The notes under the pieces: generated by a model
What the model saw: the letters and a program-made list of their open reading frames with translations, nothing else
Database searches by the model: none
Told to the model about the DNA's origin: nothing
Part shown: in pieces, positions 44,746-53,902 of the stretch
Layout of the letters: each line of letters opens with the position of its first letter
How positions within the stretch are numbered: the stretch's first letter is position 1
NCBI RefSeq assembly: GCF_021129305.1
Contig: NZ_JAJOMB010000032.1
Coordinates: forward strand, 1 to 64,000
Reading direction: 5' to 3'
Length of the DNA: 64,000 nucleotides
Source of the DNA: Kineosporia babensis
Lineage (GTDB): Bacteria; Actinomycetota; Actinomycetes; Actinomycetales; Kineosporiaceae
Program-made: the position numbers and the translations under genes

Positions 44746-45588
44746 CTAGCTGGCGGGCACCGGTCGCAGAACTCCGCTGCGTTCACGCAGCCAGGTCATC
44801 AGCACGTCGTTGGTGGCTGCGAGAGCTCGGCGGTCGGTGTAGAGCAGGTGGGGGGCGTCCTGGATCATGAATCTGCTCACCTGGTGTACCGGGACGTCCC
44901 GGATCAGGTTGTCCACTGTCTGAGGCGGGATCAGGTCGTCGCGTGATGCCTGAAGGACCAGAAGCGGTCTCACGTAGGTGGACAGGGCCCGCATCGCGGC
45001 AGTTGATCCGCTGGGCAGGGTCTGGCCTCGCCATTGCTGGGCCTCAGGAGTGAGCGTCACCGCGGTCATGGTGCGGTCATCCCCATCGGGGTAGTTCGCC
45101 GGCACGAGGAGGGCGGCGCCGGCCACCGGCCGGTGCTGCAGGAGCCGGGACACCAGGTAGCCGCCGAAACTCATTCCGACGACGAAGATATCGGTCTCCG
45201 GCGCCTTGTCGGCAAGCACGTCGTAGGCTGCCGCCGTTGCCTCGACGAAGGACAGACACGGCAGATCGTCTCGTGAACCGCTCGAGCGCCCGTGCCCGGG
45301 AAGGTCGAAAGCCATTGTGGCGAAACCATTGCGGGCCAGTTCCCGCCCGAGAGCAATCTCGTAGTTCTGGATGGACCCGGTCCAGCCCTGCACCAGCAGG
45401 ACCGAGGCGATGGGTGCATTCCCTTCCGGCTGCGCGAAACGCGCCCAGAGCGTCTCCCCGCCGCCGGCGAACCTCACTGTTCCTTCATCGACCAGCGGAT
45501 CCGGCCCCGGGGCATGTACGGCCGCGAGCATTTCTGGTGTCAGGACCGGCGCAGGTGCCGAGGCCGCAGGCGTGGAAGTGGTATCCAT
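44746..45588 (-). CDS. Alpha/beta hydrolase
   Basis: 280 residues from ATG 45588. Nucleophile elbow VVGMSFGGYLVSRLL (G-x-S-x-G), oxyanion region SVLLVQGWTGSIQNYE, acid in LQASRDDLIPP and His in QDAPHLLYTDRR give a full triad. It hydrolyses an ester, thioester or amide of unknown identity. It is the first gene of the MarR operon, directly behind the inverted repeat. Confidence 0.85.
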   Translation of the reverse strand: MDTTSTPAASAPAPVLTPEMLAAVHAPGPDPLVDEGTVRFAGGGETLWARFAQPEGNAPIASVLLVQGWTGSIQNYEIALGRELARNGFATMAFDLPGHGRSSGSRDDLPCLSFVEATAAAYDVLADKAPETDIFVVGMSFGGYLVSRLLQHRPVAGAALLVPANYPDGDDRTMTAVTLTPEAQQWRGQTLPSGSTAAMRALSTYVRPLLVLQASRDDLIPPQTVDNLIRDVPVHQVSRFMIQDAPHLLYTDRRALAATNDVLMTWLRERSGVLRPVPAS

Positions 45589-45593
45589 ACAGG

Positions 45594-45629
45594 CTATCTT
45601 GATGAGTCAATATTGCCATGTCAAGATAG
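45594..45629. promoter_or_regulatory. MarR-type inverted repeat over the hydrolase promoter
   Basis: CTATCTTGA (45594-45602) and TCAAGATAG (45621-45629), perfect 9-bp arms 18 bp apart. Read on the minus strand the right arm overlaps TTGACA, a consensus -35, and the other arm AAGATA lies 18 bp on, at the -10. A repressor bound here would block the operon promoter. Confidence 0.65.
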
Positions 45630-46334
45630 TGTCTTTTCTGGGTAGAATTGACCGACTTTCGCCCGCCTGCTCCAGCAACGGGCGAGGATCGAGGTTGAGG
45701 AGGCGCTCTACGGCGTTCGTTGCCGAACTCGCGCATGCTGCTGGGCAGAACGGTTTCTGAGGCGTTCCGGCCGTTGAATGCACTTCTGGCAAGAGCCAGG
45801 GCCTACGATGGTCCGTAGCGGGATGGAGAGGCTCAGCAAGACCGGCTGGGCACCTGTGCAGCCGGAAGATTGACAATGGCTCCCGGGTCTGAGCAACTGG
45901 TGACGATGCACCGCAGTTCGTTGAGTTCGTTCCGGGACATCACCGGCCGAAGTCCCACCGTAGTACTGGCGGCGACTGGCACGCTGATCGTGAGATTCGT
46001 CGAAACGGTCAGTTCGAGACAGTGAACATGCGGGCCACGAACCATCCGGATCGTCACCTTGTGGACAGTTGCGGGTCTGTGAAACGGGTGGATGACGATC
46101 TTGGACGACATCGAAAGGCATCGGCAGTCAAAGTTATTCGGGCCGTTTCCCTCCGGAACGGCCGTTCCGCAGCATGACAGCGGGATGGGCCGCGGCTACG
46201 CGCACCCAGCCACGGAGGCACCTGAACCGCATGGACGGAGACGATTGCGTCTACGGGGGAAACCATCCAGATCACCTGACCCACTCCCGTACCGGGCTGA
46301 TAGGACGGGCAACCAACCGGCGGCAGGGAAGTTC
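45630..46334. other. Low-content region, no convincing gene
   Basis: Codon pattern and GC are weaker than in neighbours. One minus-strand frame at 45833-46111 (92 codons; TVHKVTIRMVRGPHVHCLEL, then VPVAASTTVGLRPVMSRNEL) is the best candidate for a small protein but shows no motif. The rest is probably debris. Confidence 0.3.
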
Positions 46335-47252
46335 TCAGTCGAATCCTCGAGGGAGAGGAGCTGGAAATCCGGTCCCATAGTCCCGAAGTTGCTGGGGTAC
46401 TGGCTGCGGTGTCGCTGCGGAGATACCCGAAATCAGCAACTGCAGAGCGTGCGCCGAACGTGATCCGGGCTCAGTGCCATACACCATCAGCCGTTGCTCG
46501 GTGTCGTCTGCCGGAGTGAGGGCCTGATAGCTGACCTCCACGTCTCCGACGAGCGGATGGTGGTATCGCTTTGTCCCGGTGCTGCGCTCGTGCACGCGGT
46601 TACGAGCCCACAGCTGTCGAAAGGCCGGGCTGGAGATCGACAGGTCTCCGACAAGTTGCGCGAGCGCAGGGTCGTCCGCATGCCGTCCGGCGTCGCTGCG
46701 CAGCATGGCCGCAGTGTCGGCTGCGACCTGTTCCCAGTCGGAGTACAGCTCGCGGGCATGCGGGTCGAGGAAGACGAAGCGGGCCTGGTTCCGTTCGGTT
46801 ACGGGCAGGCTCGAGAAGTCGGTGACCAGCAGGGCAGCGAGCCGGTTCTGTCCAAGGACGTCGAGACGTCGGCCAAGCACGAACGCGGGACGATGTGCGG
46901 CCTGGAACGTGTCCAGCAGGCCGACCGTCGCACGGTGCAATCGCTGTGGCTTGGCCGGTCTCCCTCGGCGGGGACGGGGACGCGCGATGGCCTGAAGATG
47001 GGACCGTTCGACCTCGTCGAGTTGGAGCGCGCCCGCGATGGCGTCGAGCACCTCGGGTGAGGCGCTCTTGCTTCGTCCTTGTTCGAGTCGGGTGTAGTAG
47101 TCAACACTCACGCCGGCCAGCATGGCGAGTTCCTCGCGGCGAAGACCGGTCACCCGGCGGCGTCCGGCTTCGTCAAGACCGGCCTGTCGTGGTGTGAGTC
47201 GGGCGCGCGACGCCCGCAAGAACTCGGCGAGTCGAGGTTGCTGATCGGGCAT
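46335..47252 (-). CDS. MmyB-type XRE-family regulator
   Basis: 305 residues from ATG 47252 (an upstream ATG at 47294 adds 14 non-conserved residues). The HTH is GRRRVTGLRREELAMLAGVS then VDYYTRLEQGRSKSASPEVL. The MmyB ligand domain follows: FVLGRRLDVLGQNRLAALLV, then NQARFVFLDPHARELYSDWE and LVGDVEVSYQALTPADD. Members bind a fatty-acid-like ligand and regulate an adjacent dehydrogenase; here the divergent SDR at 47405 fits. Confidence 0.87.
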   Translation of the reverse strand: MPDQQPRLAEFLRASRARLTPRQAGLDEAGRRRVTGLRREELAMLAGVSVDYYTRLEQGRSKSASPEVLDAIAGALQLDEVERSHLQAIARPRPRRGRPAKPQRLHRATVGLLDTFQAAHRPAFVLGRRLDVLGQNRLAALLVTDFSSLPVTERNQARFVFLDPHARELYSDWEQVAADTAAMLRSDAGRHADDPALAQLVGDLSISSPAFRQLWARNRVHERSTGTKRYHHPLVGDVEVSYQALTPADDTEQRLMVYGTEPGSRSAHALQLLISGISAATPQPVPQQLRDYGTGFPAPLPRGFD

Positions 47253-47404
47253 GCCCCCATGCTGCCAGGACTTCCGGGCCGCAGAGCCGGTCAAGGGGTG
47301 CCCAATCTGTCCCAGGAATTCGTGGGCCTTCTCGCGGATGTCCAGGAGACCGAGGATGAGGGCGCCGCGATCTGCGGTACACCTATTGGGAGAGTGGGAT
47401 TTTC

Positions 47405-48235
47405 ATGTCTGCGTGGATGATCACCGGTGGAGCGCGTGGTCTGGGGTTGGAGATCACGCGAGCTGCGCTGGCGGGCGGGCAGCGGGTCGCTGTCGGAGCT
47501 CGGAGGCCGGAGCAGTTGCCCGACGACATTCGGGCCCACCCGGCTGCGCTCGCCGTGCGACTCGACGTGACCGACCCGGCGCAGGTGGAGGCCGCGGTTG
47601 CTCAGGTCGCCGAGCACTTCGGAACGATCGACGTGCTGGTCAACAATGCCGGACGCGGCCTGCTGGGCGCGCTCGAGGAGATCACGGATGCCGAAGCTCG
47701 TGCGGTATTCGACGTGAACGTCTTCGGCCTGGTGGCCATGACCCGTGCCGTCCTGCCGATCATGCGCCGGGCCGGCGGAGGAAAACTCGTTCACATCGGA
47801 TCACGTTCCGGGTTCGAGGGGGAGCCAGGGGTGAGCATGTACTCGGCAACGAAGTTCGCGGTTGCCGGGATCAGCGAGGCGCTTGCTGCGGAACTGGCTC
47901 CGTTCAACATCCAGAGCATGGTCGTCGAGCCGGGAGTGTTCCGAACCGACTTCCTGGACCCCTCGTCCGTGCAGGTGCCTGCGAAACGTCTTGCTGCGTA
48001 TGACGGCACGCCGGCCCATGTCACGCTGGACTGGGCCGAGAAGGCCAATCACACACAACTCGGAGATCCAGCCAAGGGAGGCAGTTTCATCTACCAGGTG
48101 GCCATGGGCGAGGTAATGCCCCTCCACCTGCCCGTAGGGCAGGACGCTCTGGACCGGCGGGAAGTGGTCAACGACCGTATCGCGCGTGAGATCGAGCCGT
48201 TGAAGGGAGCATCCGCAGCCACTGCGCATGCCTAG
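47405..48235 (+). CDS. Short-chain dehydrogenase/reductase
   Basis: 276 residues from ATG 47405. MITGGARGLGLEITRAALAG is the Gly-rich loop, VLVNNAGRGLLGALEEITDA the NNAG motif, KLVHIGSRSGFEG the Ser strand and MYSATKFAVAGISEALAAEL the Y-x-x-x-K. Fold and length equal the SDR at 36044. It diverges from the MmyB-type regulator, which probably controls it. Confidence 0.88.
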   Translation: MSAWMITGGARGLGLEITRAALAGGQRVAVGARRPEQLPDDIRAHPAALAVRLDVTDPAQVEAAVAQVAEHFGTIDVLVNNAGRGLLGALEEITDAEARAVFDVNVFGLVAMTRAVLPIMRRAGGGKLVHIGSRSGFEGEPGVSMYSATKFAVAGISEALAAELAPFNIQSMVVEPGVFRTDFLDPSSVQVPAKRLAAYDGTPAHVTLDWAEKANHTQLGDPAKGGSFIYQVAMGEVMPLHLPVGQDALDRREVVNDRIAREIEPLKGASAATAHA

Positions 48236-48390
48236 GAGTCCGGGCCCGGCCACCCACCGCAAGCGCTGGGTGGCCGGGATTGGCTGGGAACGTGACCTGG
48301 GCTGTGATCGCGTCCTTGGTCTTCACCAGGCCAGCTGTTCTCGAGCCCATCCGGGTCTGTTTGCCGACCGACTGGCTCGGATGGACGTCT

Positions 48391-48585
48391 TGGTTCGAGG
48401 CCTACGAGCTGATCACCGCCATCGCCCGCGCGGTGGGTTGGCCCGACCAGAACCACTTCGCCCGCCGATTTCGCGCACACTAAGGGCTTTCCGTATCCGA
48501 GTACCGAATCCGCTTTCGCTCACCGGCCTTTACCACCGGCGGGCTCGGCCCGGACGATCAGCAGGCCTGGCCGGACCCGGAGCCG
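48391..48585 (+). pseudogene. AraC-family C-terminal fragment with nonsense codon
   Basis: ELITAIARAVGWPDQNHFAR and RFRAH, then TAA at 48481-48483, then GLSVSEYRIRF in the same frame. AraC proteins have FRAHYGLS at this point, so TAC became TAA. The first HTH and the sensor domain are missing. The gene was already truncated. Confidence 0.65.
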
Positions 48586-48592
48586 GGTGATC

Positions 48593-50137
48593 TCAGCTGG
48601 GCCGGGAGAGCCACAGGTCGTAGGTCCCAGCGCCGGCGTAGTTCTCGACCATCAAGGTGAAGTAGCCGGAGCGGCCGGAGAGGACCACCCGTTCACTGGC
48701 GCTCGCGGAGGCTGACCCGGCGACGGCCTGCCAGGCGTTGCCGTCCCACCACCACAGGTACAGATCCTGGTCGGTCCCGGCGGTGCCTTCCAGCGAGGCG
48801 GTGATCGTGCCGGTGCCGGCCTGGTGCCAGAACGTGCCGTCCGGTTCCTGGAAGGCGGCCCTGCCATTGGGCATGGTGCCGGTCCACTTGCGGGCCAGGC
48901 GGTTGGGTGAGCCGGCCGGATCGGTGAGCACGTCTGGTACGGCAGCGTTGAGCAGGACCGAGCTGACGGTGGCCGTAGTGGCGGTGGGCGCGACCTGGAG
49001 GTAGAGGGCGGCCAGCCCTGCCACATGCGGCGAGGCCAGCGACGTACCGCTGCTGGTCGCTGTCGCCGTGCTGGAACCGATGCTGGCGGACGGGATCTTC
49101 TCGCCGGGTGCGAACAGATCCACGCAGGGGCCCCAGTTGCTGAAGGAGGCGCGCCGGTCCAGGACATCGCTTGCCCCGACCGTCAGGGCCGCCGGCACCG
49201 AAGCAGGCGAGAGAGTACAGGCATCGCCATTGAAGTTTCCTGCTGCGACGGTGTACGTCACGCCGGAGGCGATGGACGCGGACACTGCATCGTTGAGGGC
49301 CTTGGTGTAGCCGCCGCCCAGGCTCATGTTCGCCACCGAAGGGCCGCTGCGTGCTCCGGTCACGAAGTCGACGCCCGCAATGACAGCCGACGAGGTCCCC
49401 GTGCCGTCGCAGTTCAGGACCCGCACCGGCACCAGACGCACTTGCTTGGCCACACCGTAGGTCGCGCCTCCGATGACACCGGCGACCTGAGTGCCGTGCC
49501 CATAGCAGTCGTTCGTGCCCCGCCCGTCCCCGATGGCGTCATAGCCCTGAATCACACGTCCGCCGAACTGGTTGTGCGAAGCCTGAATACCCGTGTCGAG
49601 GACAAAGGCAGTCACCCCGGAGCCGGTGGCGACATACCGGTACTGACCGTCCCGGTTCCGGGTGCGCTGGTCGATCCGGTCCAGTCCCCAGGGAGCAGAC
49701 GCCTGCACCGCCCTGGGGGTGGTGCTTGCGGCACCGTTGCGGTCGATGACCGGACCGGTGCGCCGGGTCCCGGACGGTTTGACCCGTGGAGGTTCGGGGG
49801 TGGGCTTGCCCAGGGCTCGGACCACGCCGTCGGGAACCACGTAGGCGACCGTGCGGTCGGCCCGTACGGTCTTCAGCTGGGCAGGGCTCAGCGTGGCGGC
49901 GAAACCGCTGAGTGCATGGGAGTACACGCTGGTTGCGCTGACCTTGTGCCGCTGTGCGACCTCGGTGCCCTTGGCCTGGTTCTTCAGGACCACGATGTAC
50001 TGACCGGCGAGAACCTCGCCGCCCGCTCGTTCCAGCGGCGCCTCGTACGCCGAGCCCTCGGCCGCGGCGGTGCTGACCAAGGTCAAACCCGCCGTGACAA
50101 CGGCGGTGACCGCCCGTTTCAGGTACGTCGTGGACAT
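48593..50137 (-). CDS. Secreted subtilisin-family serine protease (S8)
   Basis: 514 residues from ATG 50137, chosen for GGGGTGA eight bases upstream. Signal peptide: LKRAVTAVVTAGLTLVSTAA. An I9-type propeptide follows (QYIVVLKNQAKGTEVAQRHK), then the peptidase with Asp181 (AFVLDTGIQ), His214 (CYGHGTQVAGV) and Ser366 (SSGTSLASPHVAG). The oxyanion Asn is in VAAGNFNGD. A C-terminal PPC-like beta-sandwich (LYLWWWDGNAWQAVAG) completes it. Exported protease, probably autoprocessed. Confidence 0.92.
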   Translation of the reverse strand: MSTTYLKRAVTAVVTAGLTLVSTAAAEGSAYEAPLERAGGEVLAGQYIVVLKNQAKGTEVAQRHKVSATSVYSHALSGFAATLSPAQLKTVRADRTVAYVVPDGVVRALGKPTPEPPRVKPSGTRRTGPVIDRNGAASTTPRAVQASAPWGLDRIDQRTRNRDGQYRYVATGSGVTAFVLDTGIQASHNQFGGRVIQGYDAIGDGRGTNDCYGHGTQVAGVIGGATYGVAKQVRLVPVRVLNCDGTGTSSAVIAGVDFVTGARSGPSVANMSLGGGYTKALNDAVSASIASGVTYTVAAGNFNGDACTLSPASVPAALTVGASDVLDRRASFSNWGPCVDLFAPGEKIPSASIGSSTATATSSGTSLASPHVAGLAALYLQVAPTATTATVSSVLLNAAVPDVLTDPAGSPNRLARKWTGTMPNGRAAFQEPDGTFWHQAGTGTITASLEGTAGTDQDLYLWWWDGNAWQAVAGSASASASERVVLSGRSGYFTLMVENYAGAGTYDLWLSRPS

Positions 50138-50356
50138 TCTGCTCACCCCGTGAAGACGCTGTGCCGGAACGTCTTCGGACGGTAGCGGGCCTGGCGCAAC
50201 GACAGCGCAGAACCGGTGCGGACTCCATCGTTCGTCGGAGACCGGTGGATCGCTCCGGAACCGTTCACGCTCGCTAGGGTTGACATCGTGATGGCCAGGA
50301 ACGTTTCTGGCCGAGGAACGATCGTCGGCGAGGCTGGCCCAGGAGTGAAGCAGCTT

Positions 50357-51088
50357 TTACTTTAACGAGCTCTGAAGCTCGGGCGAATCCACCAGTCGCA
50401 CCTCGACCGGTACGTCCTTGGTCGGGCTGGCCTTGGCGCCGGCCCTGAGCGCGGCTCTTCTGAGCTGGGTGGCGTTCACCGTGGCGCCGGGTTCCAGTCG
50501 GTACTCGATCTTGATGCTGCCGTCGCTCTCGGGCCCGCCGGTAGCGGTTGCCACGCCGGGATAGTTGACCACGGCCCCGTAGATCTCCTGTGCCACCCGT
50601 TCCAAGGATGTGGCGTTGAGTGGGGCGCCCCACTGGACCTCGACGGGGCCGGTTGCCTCGGTCTCGATCCTGAGCAGGATCGCCGGGCTGGGCTTGTCGG
50701 TGAAGCGGATCCAGGGTTTGTCGGCATCGGGGGAGTGCCAGGCCGACTGGACGTAGCCGGAGTGCGGGTCCGCTTCGATGTCGTTCGAGAGTTCACTGAA
50801 CGTGGTGCTGCCGTGGAACTGCTGCAGCGTCTCGTCGAAGGTCTGGCCGTGCTGCTCCGCATAGGTGTCCAGATCCTGACGCATCACCTCGTCCGGGGAG
50901 GCGACCACCGCGCGTCCCTCAATCAGGATCGACTCGTACCCGTGCGGGTTCGCGCTGGCCGACGGCACTGGCGAGCTCTGTGCGGCGGTCGGGATCTCGT
51001 CGGGGGACTGCGTGAGCACGACCGCAGCACCGTACGCGACCGCGCACACCGCGGCTGCGGACAACAGCAGGCTGGATCTGACGTGCAC
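50357..51088 (-). CDS. Exported protein of unknown function
   Basis: 243 residues from GTG 51088. N-terminal signal sequence or anchor SSLLLSAAAVCAVAYGAAVV, then an alpha/beta soluble part (AVVASPDEVMRQDLDTYAEQ, FTDKPSPAILLRIETEATGP, LERVAQEIYGAVVNYPGVAT). Two alpha-beta-beta units recall protease-inhibitor or pro-region folds of secreted serine proteases, but I cannot assign a family. It lies behind the subtilase on the same strand with a 220-bp gap, so a link is possible. Confidence 0.6.
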   Translation of the reverse strand: MHVRSSLLLSAAAVCAVAYGAAVVLTQSPDEIPTAAQSSPVPSASANPHGYESILIEGRAVVASPDEVMRQDLDTYAEQHGQTFDETLQQFHGSTTFSELSNDIEADPHSGYVQSAWHSPDADKPWIRFTDKPSPAILLRIETEATGPVEVQWGAPLNATSLERVAQEIYGAVVNYPGVATATGGPESDGSIKIEYRLEPGATVNATQLRRAALRAGAKASPTKDVPVEVRLVDSPELQSSLK

Positions 51089-51480
51089 TCACTCACGGTA
51101 TCGATCGAGTGCTGTGGGTGACAAGACCGGTGGTTCGGGTCGGGGCGAACTCCCGGATCGGCTCGGCCATGGGTTCGGGCTGGTCCTCGGCGATCAGGGT
51201 GCCGGAGTCGGTGATGATCTCCAGGCGTGTGTTCAGGTAGAGAGCGGCCAGCCGGGTCCGTGCTCGGCTGGCATCACCGCGTCGTGATCGGCCCGGATCG
51301 CCAGCATCAGCCGGATGAAACTTCACCAGCCTTCGGACAAGTCCAGCAGCTCGGCGCGGGAGGAACGTCCAGATCGCATTACTTCAGACTGTTCGGAGGT
51401 TGCCAGGCGGCCGTGATGACGAGCACTCCCAGGAGTTAACCCCTTGCGCGCGACGCGCCCCCTGTCATGAGGACCTGTCC

Positions 51481-51590
51481 TCAGCCGAGCGCACTCACGA
51501 CCTTTTCCGCGAGCGACCCGGCGGAGGCAGGATTCCGCCCGGTGCACAGGTTGCGGTCGATCACGACGTGCGGCTGATAGCTGGTGCCCT
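51481..51590 (-). pseudogene. C-terminal fragment of a DJ-1/PfpI-family protein
   Basis: GTSYQPHVVIDRNLCTGRNP then ASAGSLAEKVVSALG and stop. The V-V-x-D-x-N-L-x-T-G-x-N-P-x-S end is characteristic of DJ-1/PfpI proteins. The catalytic Cys half is missing; similarity ends at about 51590 where TetR sequence begins on the other strand. Confidence 0.55.
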
Positions 51591-51945
51591 CGCGATCACC
51601 ATGGAGAGCATCGCGGCATGCTCGGGAGTGGCGAAGAGCGCCATCTACCGCTGTACCAAGGTGCCGCTTTCGTCCCTCGCGTGCGTGCCTTGCGCGGGCT
51701 GATGGTGGAGGCTCAGCTGGAGCCAGGGGTCCAGGATCCGTTCCGTGCCTGGGTCCAGTCACGTCGTGACGTCGTGCTGCACCTGCTCATCCGCGCACGC
51801 GAACGCGGGGAGATACGCCCGGACGCCGACCTGGATCTCGCCGTTGATCAGATGTTCGGCGTGTTCTGGTATCGCCTTCTCGTTGGGCATCTCTCCTGGA
51901 TTCGCAAGCAGCTACAGCCCACATCCGCCAGATGCTCGATGGCCT
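51574..51945 (+). pseudogene. TetR-family gene relic
   Basis: ALAITMESIAACSGVAKSAI and YRCTK give a TetR HTH in one frame. After a frame change near 51665, LRGLMVEAQLEPGVQDPFRA and RRDVVLHLLIRARERGEIRP, then AVDQMFGVFWYRLLVGHLS give the C-terminal domain. The first residues and the reading frame are lost. Confidence 0.6.
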
Positions 51946-52542
51946 GAAGGCGTGATGCCGGGTTCGACTGCGCAGGAGGTTGCGAGGGCCGGGCTGGGCT
52001 TGGCGCCTTCGCCGTCGGCGACCTTTGCCCGGGCGTCGTGGGAGGCCAATCCGCTTCGTGGTGTGCTTGTGAACCTGGCTGGGCCAGTCGCGCCGTCTCC
52101 GTGGCCCTTTCGTAGGCTTCGACCGAGGACTTCCCGACGACGATGCTTCCTGAGCTCAGGAAGCCGGTGCTCGGTTAGTTAACTGAACTCTTCTGGAGAA
52201 CCGAGCCGGTACGTTCGTCCTGGGACGGGGAGGTCCTGTGGTGGTCGGGGGTATCGGGCGGCTGGCGGAGTTCGACACCGGTTTACGGGTGGCGGGTTCT
52301 GTTTTCAGAGTCGGAACACGTTTCTGCGTCGTCGTTCTTACGGGAGTTGGTGGCTTCGGACGGCAGCGTCTCGACGTTGTGTCGGCACGCCTTCGAGTCG
52401 CTCGCTCGAACTGTTCAGGCAGCGAACCGGCGGGCCAGGTCCTTGCCGTGACCCCGGCGATCTTCGAGTCTCTCGGTCTGGTGGGTACGGCCGGCCAAGA
52501 TTACTTTGAAAGATCAACCCACCACCGTGAGGAACGTACACT
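51946..52542. other. No recognisable gene
   Basis: Short frames only, no motif, lower third-position GC. A small palindrome AGTTAACT near 52177 is too short to interpret. Confidence 0.35.
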
Positions 52543-52923
52543 TCATGGCTTGTGGGTTGTGGAAGGCTTTGCGACCAGTCCCATTTCGGACTGCAGGTAT
52601 TCATCTAGCTTGTTCCGGGTCAGACTTATTTGCTCAAGTTTGCTGGTCAGTTCCTCGCGGAGCGTGAGGACCTGACGGCCGATGCCTTCGCAGTCGCCGG
52701 TCGGTCCAGCGTCGCCGGTGCAGGGGAGGATGAGCTTGATGATGTCGCTGGAGAGGCCGGAGTCCAGCATGGAACGGATGAGTTCGACTGTCTGGACGGC
52801 GGTTTCGTCATAGTCGCGGTAGCCGTTGGACAGACGTGAGGCGGTGATCAGGCCCACCTCTTCGTAGTAGCGCAGTGCGCGGGGACTTGCCCCGGTCGCT
52901 TCGGCGAGCTGACTGATTTTCAC
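52543..52923 (-). CDS. MerR-family regulator
   Basis: 126 residues. MKISQLAEATGASPRALRYY and EEVGLITASRLSNGYRDYDE form the MerR winged helix, followed by the coiled-coil dimer helix (LREELTSKLEQISLTRNKLD). A lone Cys pair (LPCTGDAGPTGDCEG) could hold a metal or thiol sensor but is not diagnostic. It diverges from the serine hydrolase at 53174, with two dyads in between. Confidence 0.87.
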   Translation of the reverse strand: MKISQLAEATGASPRALRYYEEVGLITASRLSNGYRDYDETAVQTVELIRSMLDSGLSSDIIKLILPCTGDAGPTGDCEGIGRQVLTLREELTSKLEQISLTRNKLDEYLQSEMGLVAKPSTTHKP

Positions 52924-52943
52924 CGTTGCGAGTCTCCTTGCCG

Positions 52944-52974
52944 TTGAACCCTGACATGGACGTCAGAGTTTACA
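52944..52974 (+). promoter_or_regulatory. MerR-type dyad, copy 1
   Basis: TTGAAC, a CTGAC/GTCAG dyad, and TTTAC arranged as in MerR-controlled promoters with a long spacer. It lies 20 bp from the MerR start, so it may serve autoregulation. Confidence 0.45.
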
Positions 52975-53134
52975 CCTGGCTACTGGGCAGAAAAGTTGGA
53001 GTAGTCGCCTATCGCCCGACCGGGCCACTGCCGCCTAGTTCGGATCGGGGCACCTTCGCTGTACGCCCCGCAGTCCAGGCAGCCCGGCACCAAATTATGC
53101 CGTATGTACCGATATCCAGCTCTCATGTTCGGGG

Positions 53135-53164
53135 TTGACCTTCACGCTAACGTCAATCTTTACC
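53135..53164 (+). promoter_or_regulatory. MerR-type promoter upstream of the hydrolase, copy 2
   Basis: -35 TTGACC, dyad TTGAC/GTCAA in between, and TTTACC at an 18-base spacing, the elongated layout MerR proteins untwist. The CGTCA and TTTAC parts are shared with the copy at 52944. It ends 9 bp before the hydrolase ATG, so the transcript would be nearly leaderless. Confidence 0.5.
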
Positions 53165-53173
53165 GTCCTGTTC

Positions 53174-53773
53174 ATGACATCAGCAACGACTGAACGACGC
53201 GCTCTGATCTTCCACGGTTTCGGTGCTACGCCCGATGACCACTGGTTCACCTGGCTGGCCAAGCAGCTGGAGTCATCCGGGTTCTCCGCGCAGGTCCCGG
53301 CTCTTCCGGATCCGCTGGACCCCAACCCGCAGCGGTGGGTCGCCGAGGTGGGGCAGGCACTCTCCCGGCCCGCCGGTGACCCGGTCGACCAGAACACGGT
53401 GGTGGTGGCGCACAGCCTCGGCGTGCTCACGGTCCTGCGGTATCTCGCGACGCTCGAGGGGCCGTGGCGGCTCGGGGAACTGGTTCTGGTCTCCGGTTTC
53501 GTGGACCTGCTTCCCGCCCTGCCGAACCTGGACGCCTACATCGGCAACGGCCTCCAGCCGGCCGAGCTGAGCGAACTGAGCAAGCACGTGGACCGGATCA
53601 CGATCCTGCGCTCCGACGTCGACGCTCTGGTCCCGGTTGAGCTGACCGACCGCCTGGCCACCCTGCTCGGGGTTTCCGCCGTGGTCGTTCCCGGGGCAGG
53701 TCACTTCCTGGGCATGGACGGGATCACTGAGCTTCCGCAGGCACTCGAGGCCATCACCGCCGGTCGTTCCTGA
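53174..53773 (+). CDS. RBBP9/YdeN-type alpha/beta serine hydrolase
   Basis: 199 residues from ATG 53174 (MTSATTERRALIFHGFGATP). Oxyanion and nucleophile regions IFHGFGATPDDHWFTWLAKQ and TVVVAHSLGVLTVLRYLA (H-S-L-G), acid in LRSDVDALVPVE, His in VPGAGHFLGMDG. This is the small RBBP9-like class, cytosolic, substrate unknown. Control by the divergent MerR is likely. Confidence 0.86.
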   Translation: MTSATTERRALIFHGFGATPDDHWFTWLAKQLESSGFSAQVPALPDPLDPNPQRWVAEVGQALSRPAGDPVDQNTVVVAHSLGVLTVLRYLATLEGPWRLGELVLVSGFVDLLPALPNLDAYIGNGLQPAELSELSKHVDRITILRSDVDALVPVELTDRLATLLGVSAVVVPGAGHFLGMDGITELPQALEAITAGRS

Positions 53774-53902
53774 CCAGCTGTTCCCAGGTTCGAGGGACGA
53801 GGTGCGGCCTGAGGGAGCACCTCGTCCAGCACGAGAGCGACTGAGCCAGTCGTGCGCACCATCCGATCTCTAGAACATGATTCACCGACATGAGGTTCCC
53901 CT

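Noticed and set aside
45833-46111. 92-codon minus-strand frame as a small protein
   Set aside because: No motif, no ribosome site, weak codon pattern; mentioned only as part of the low-content region.
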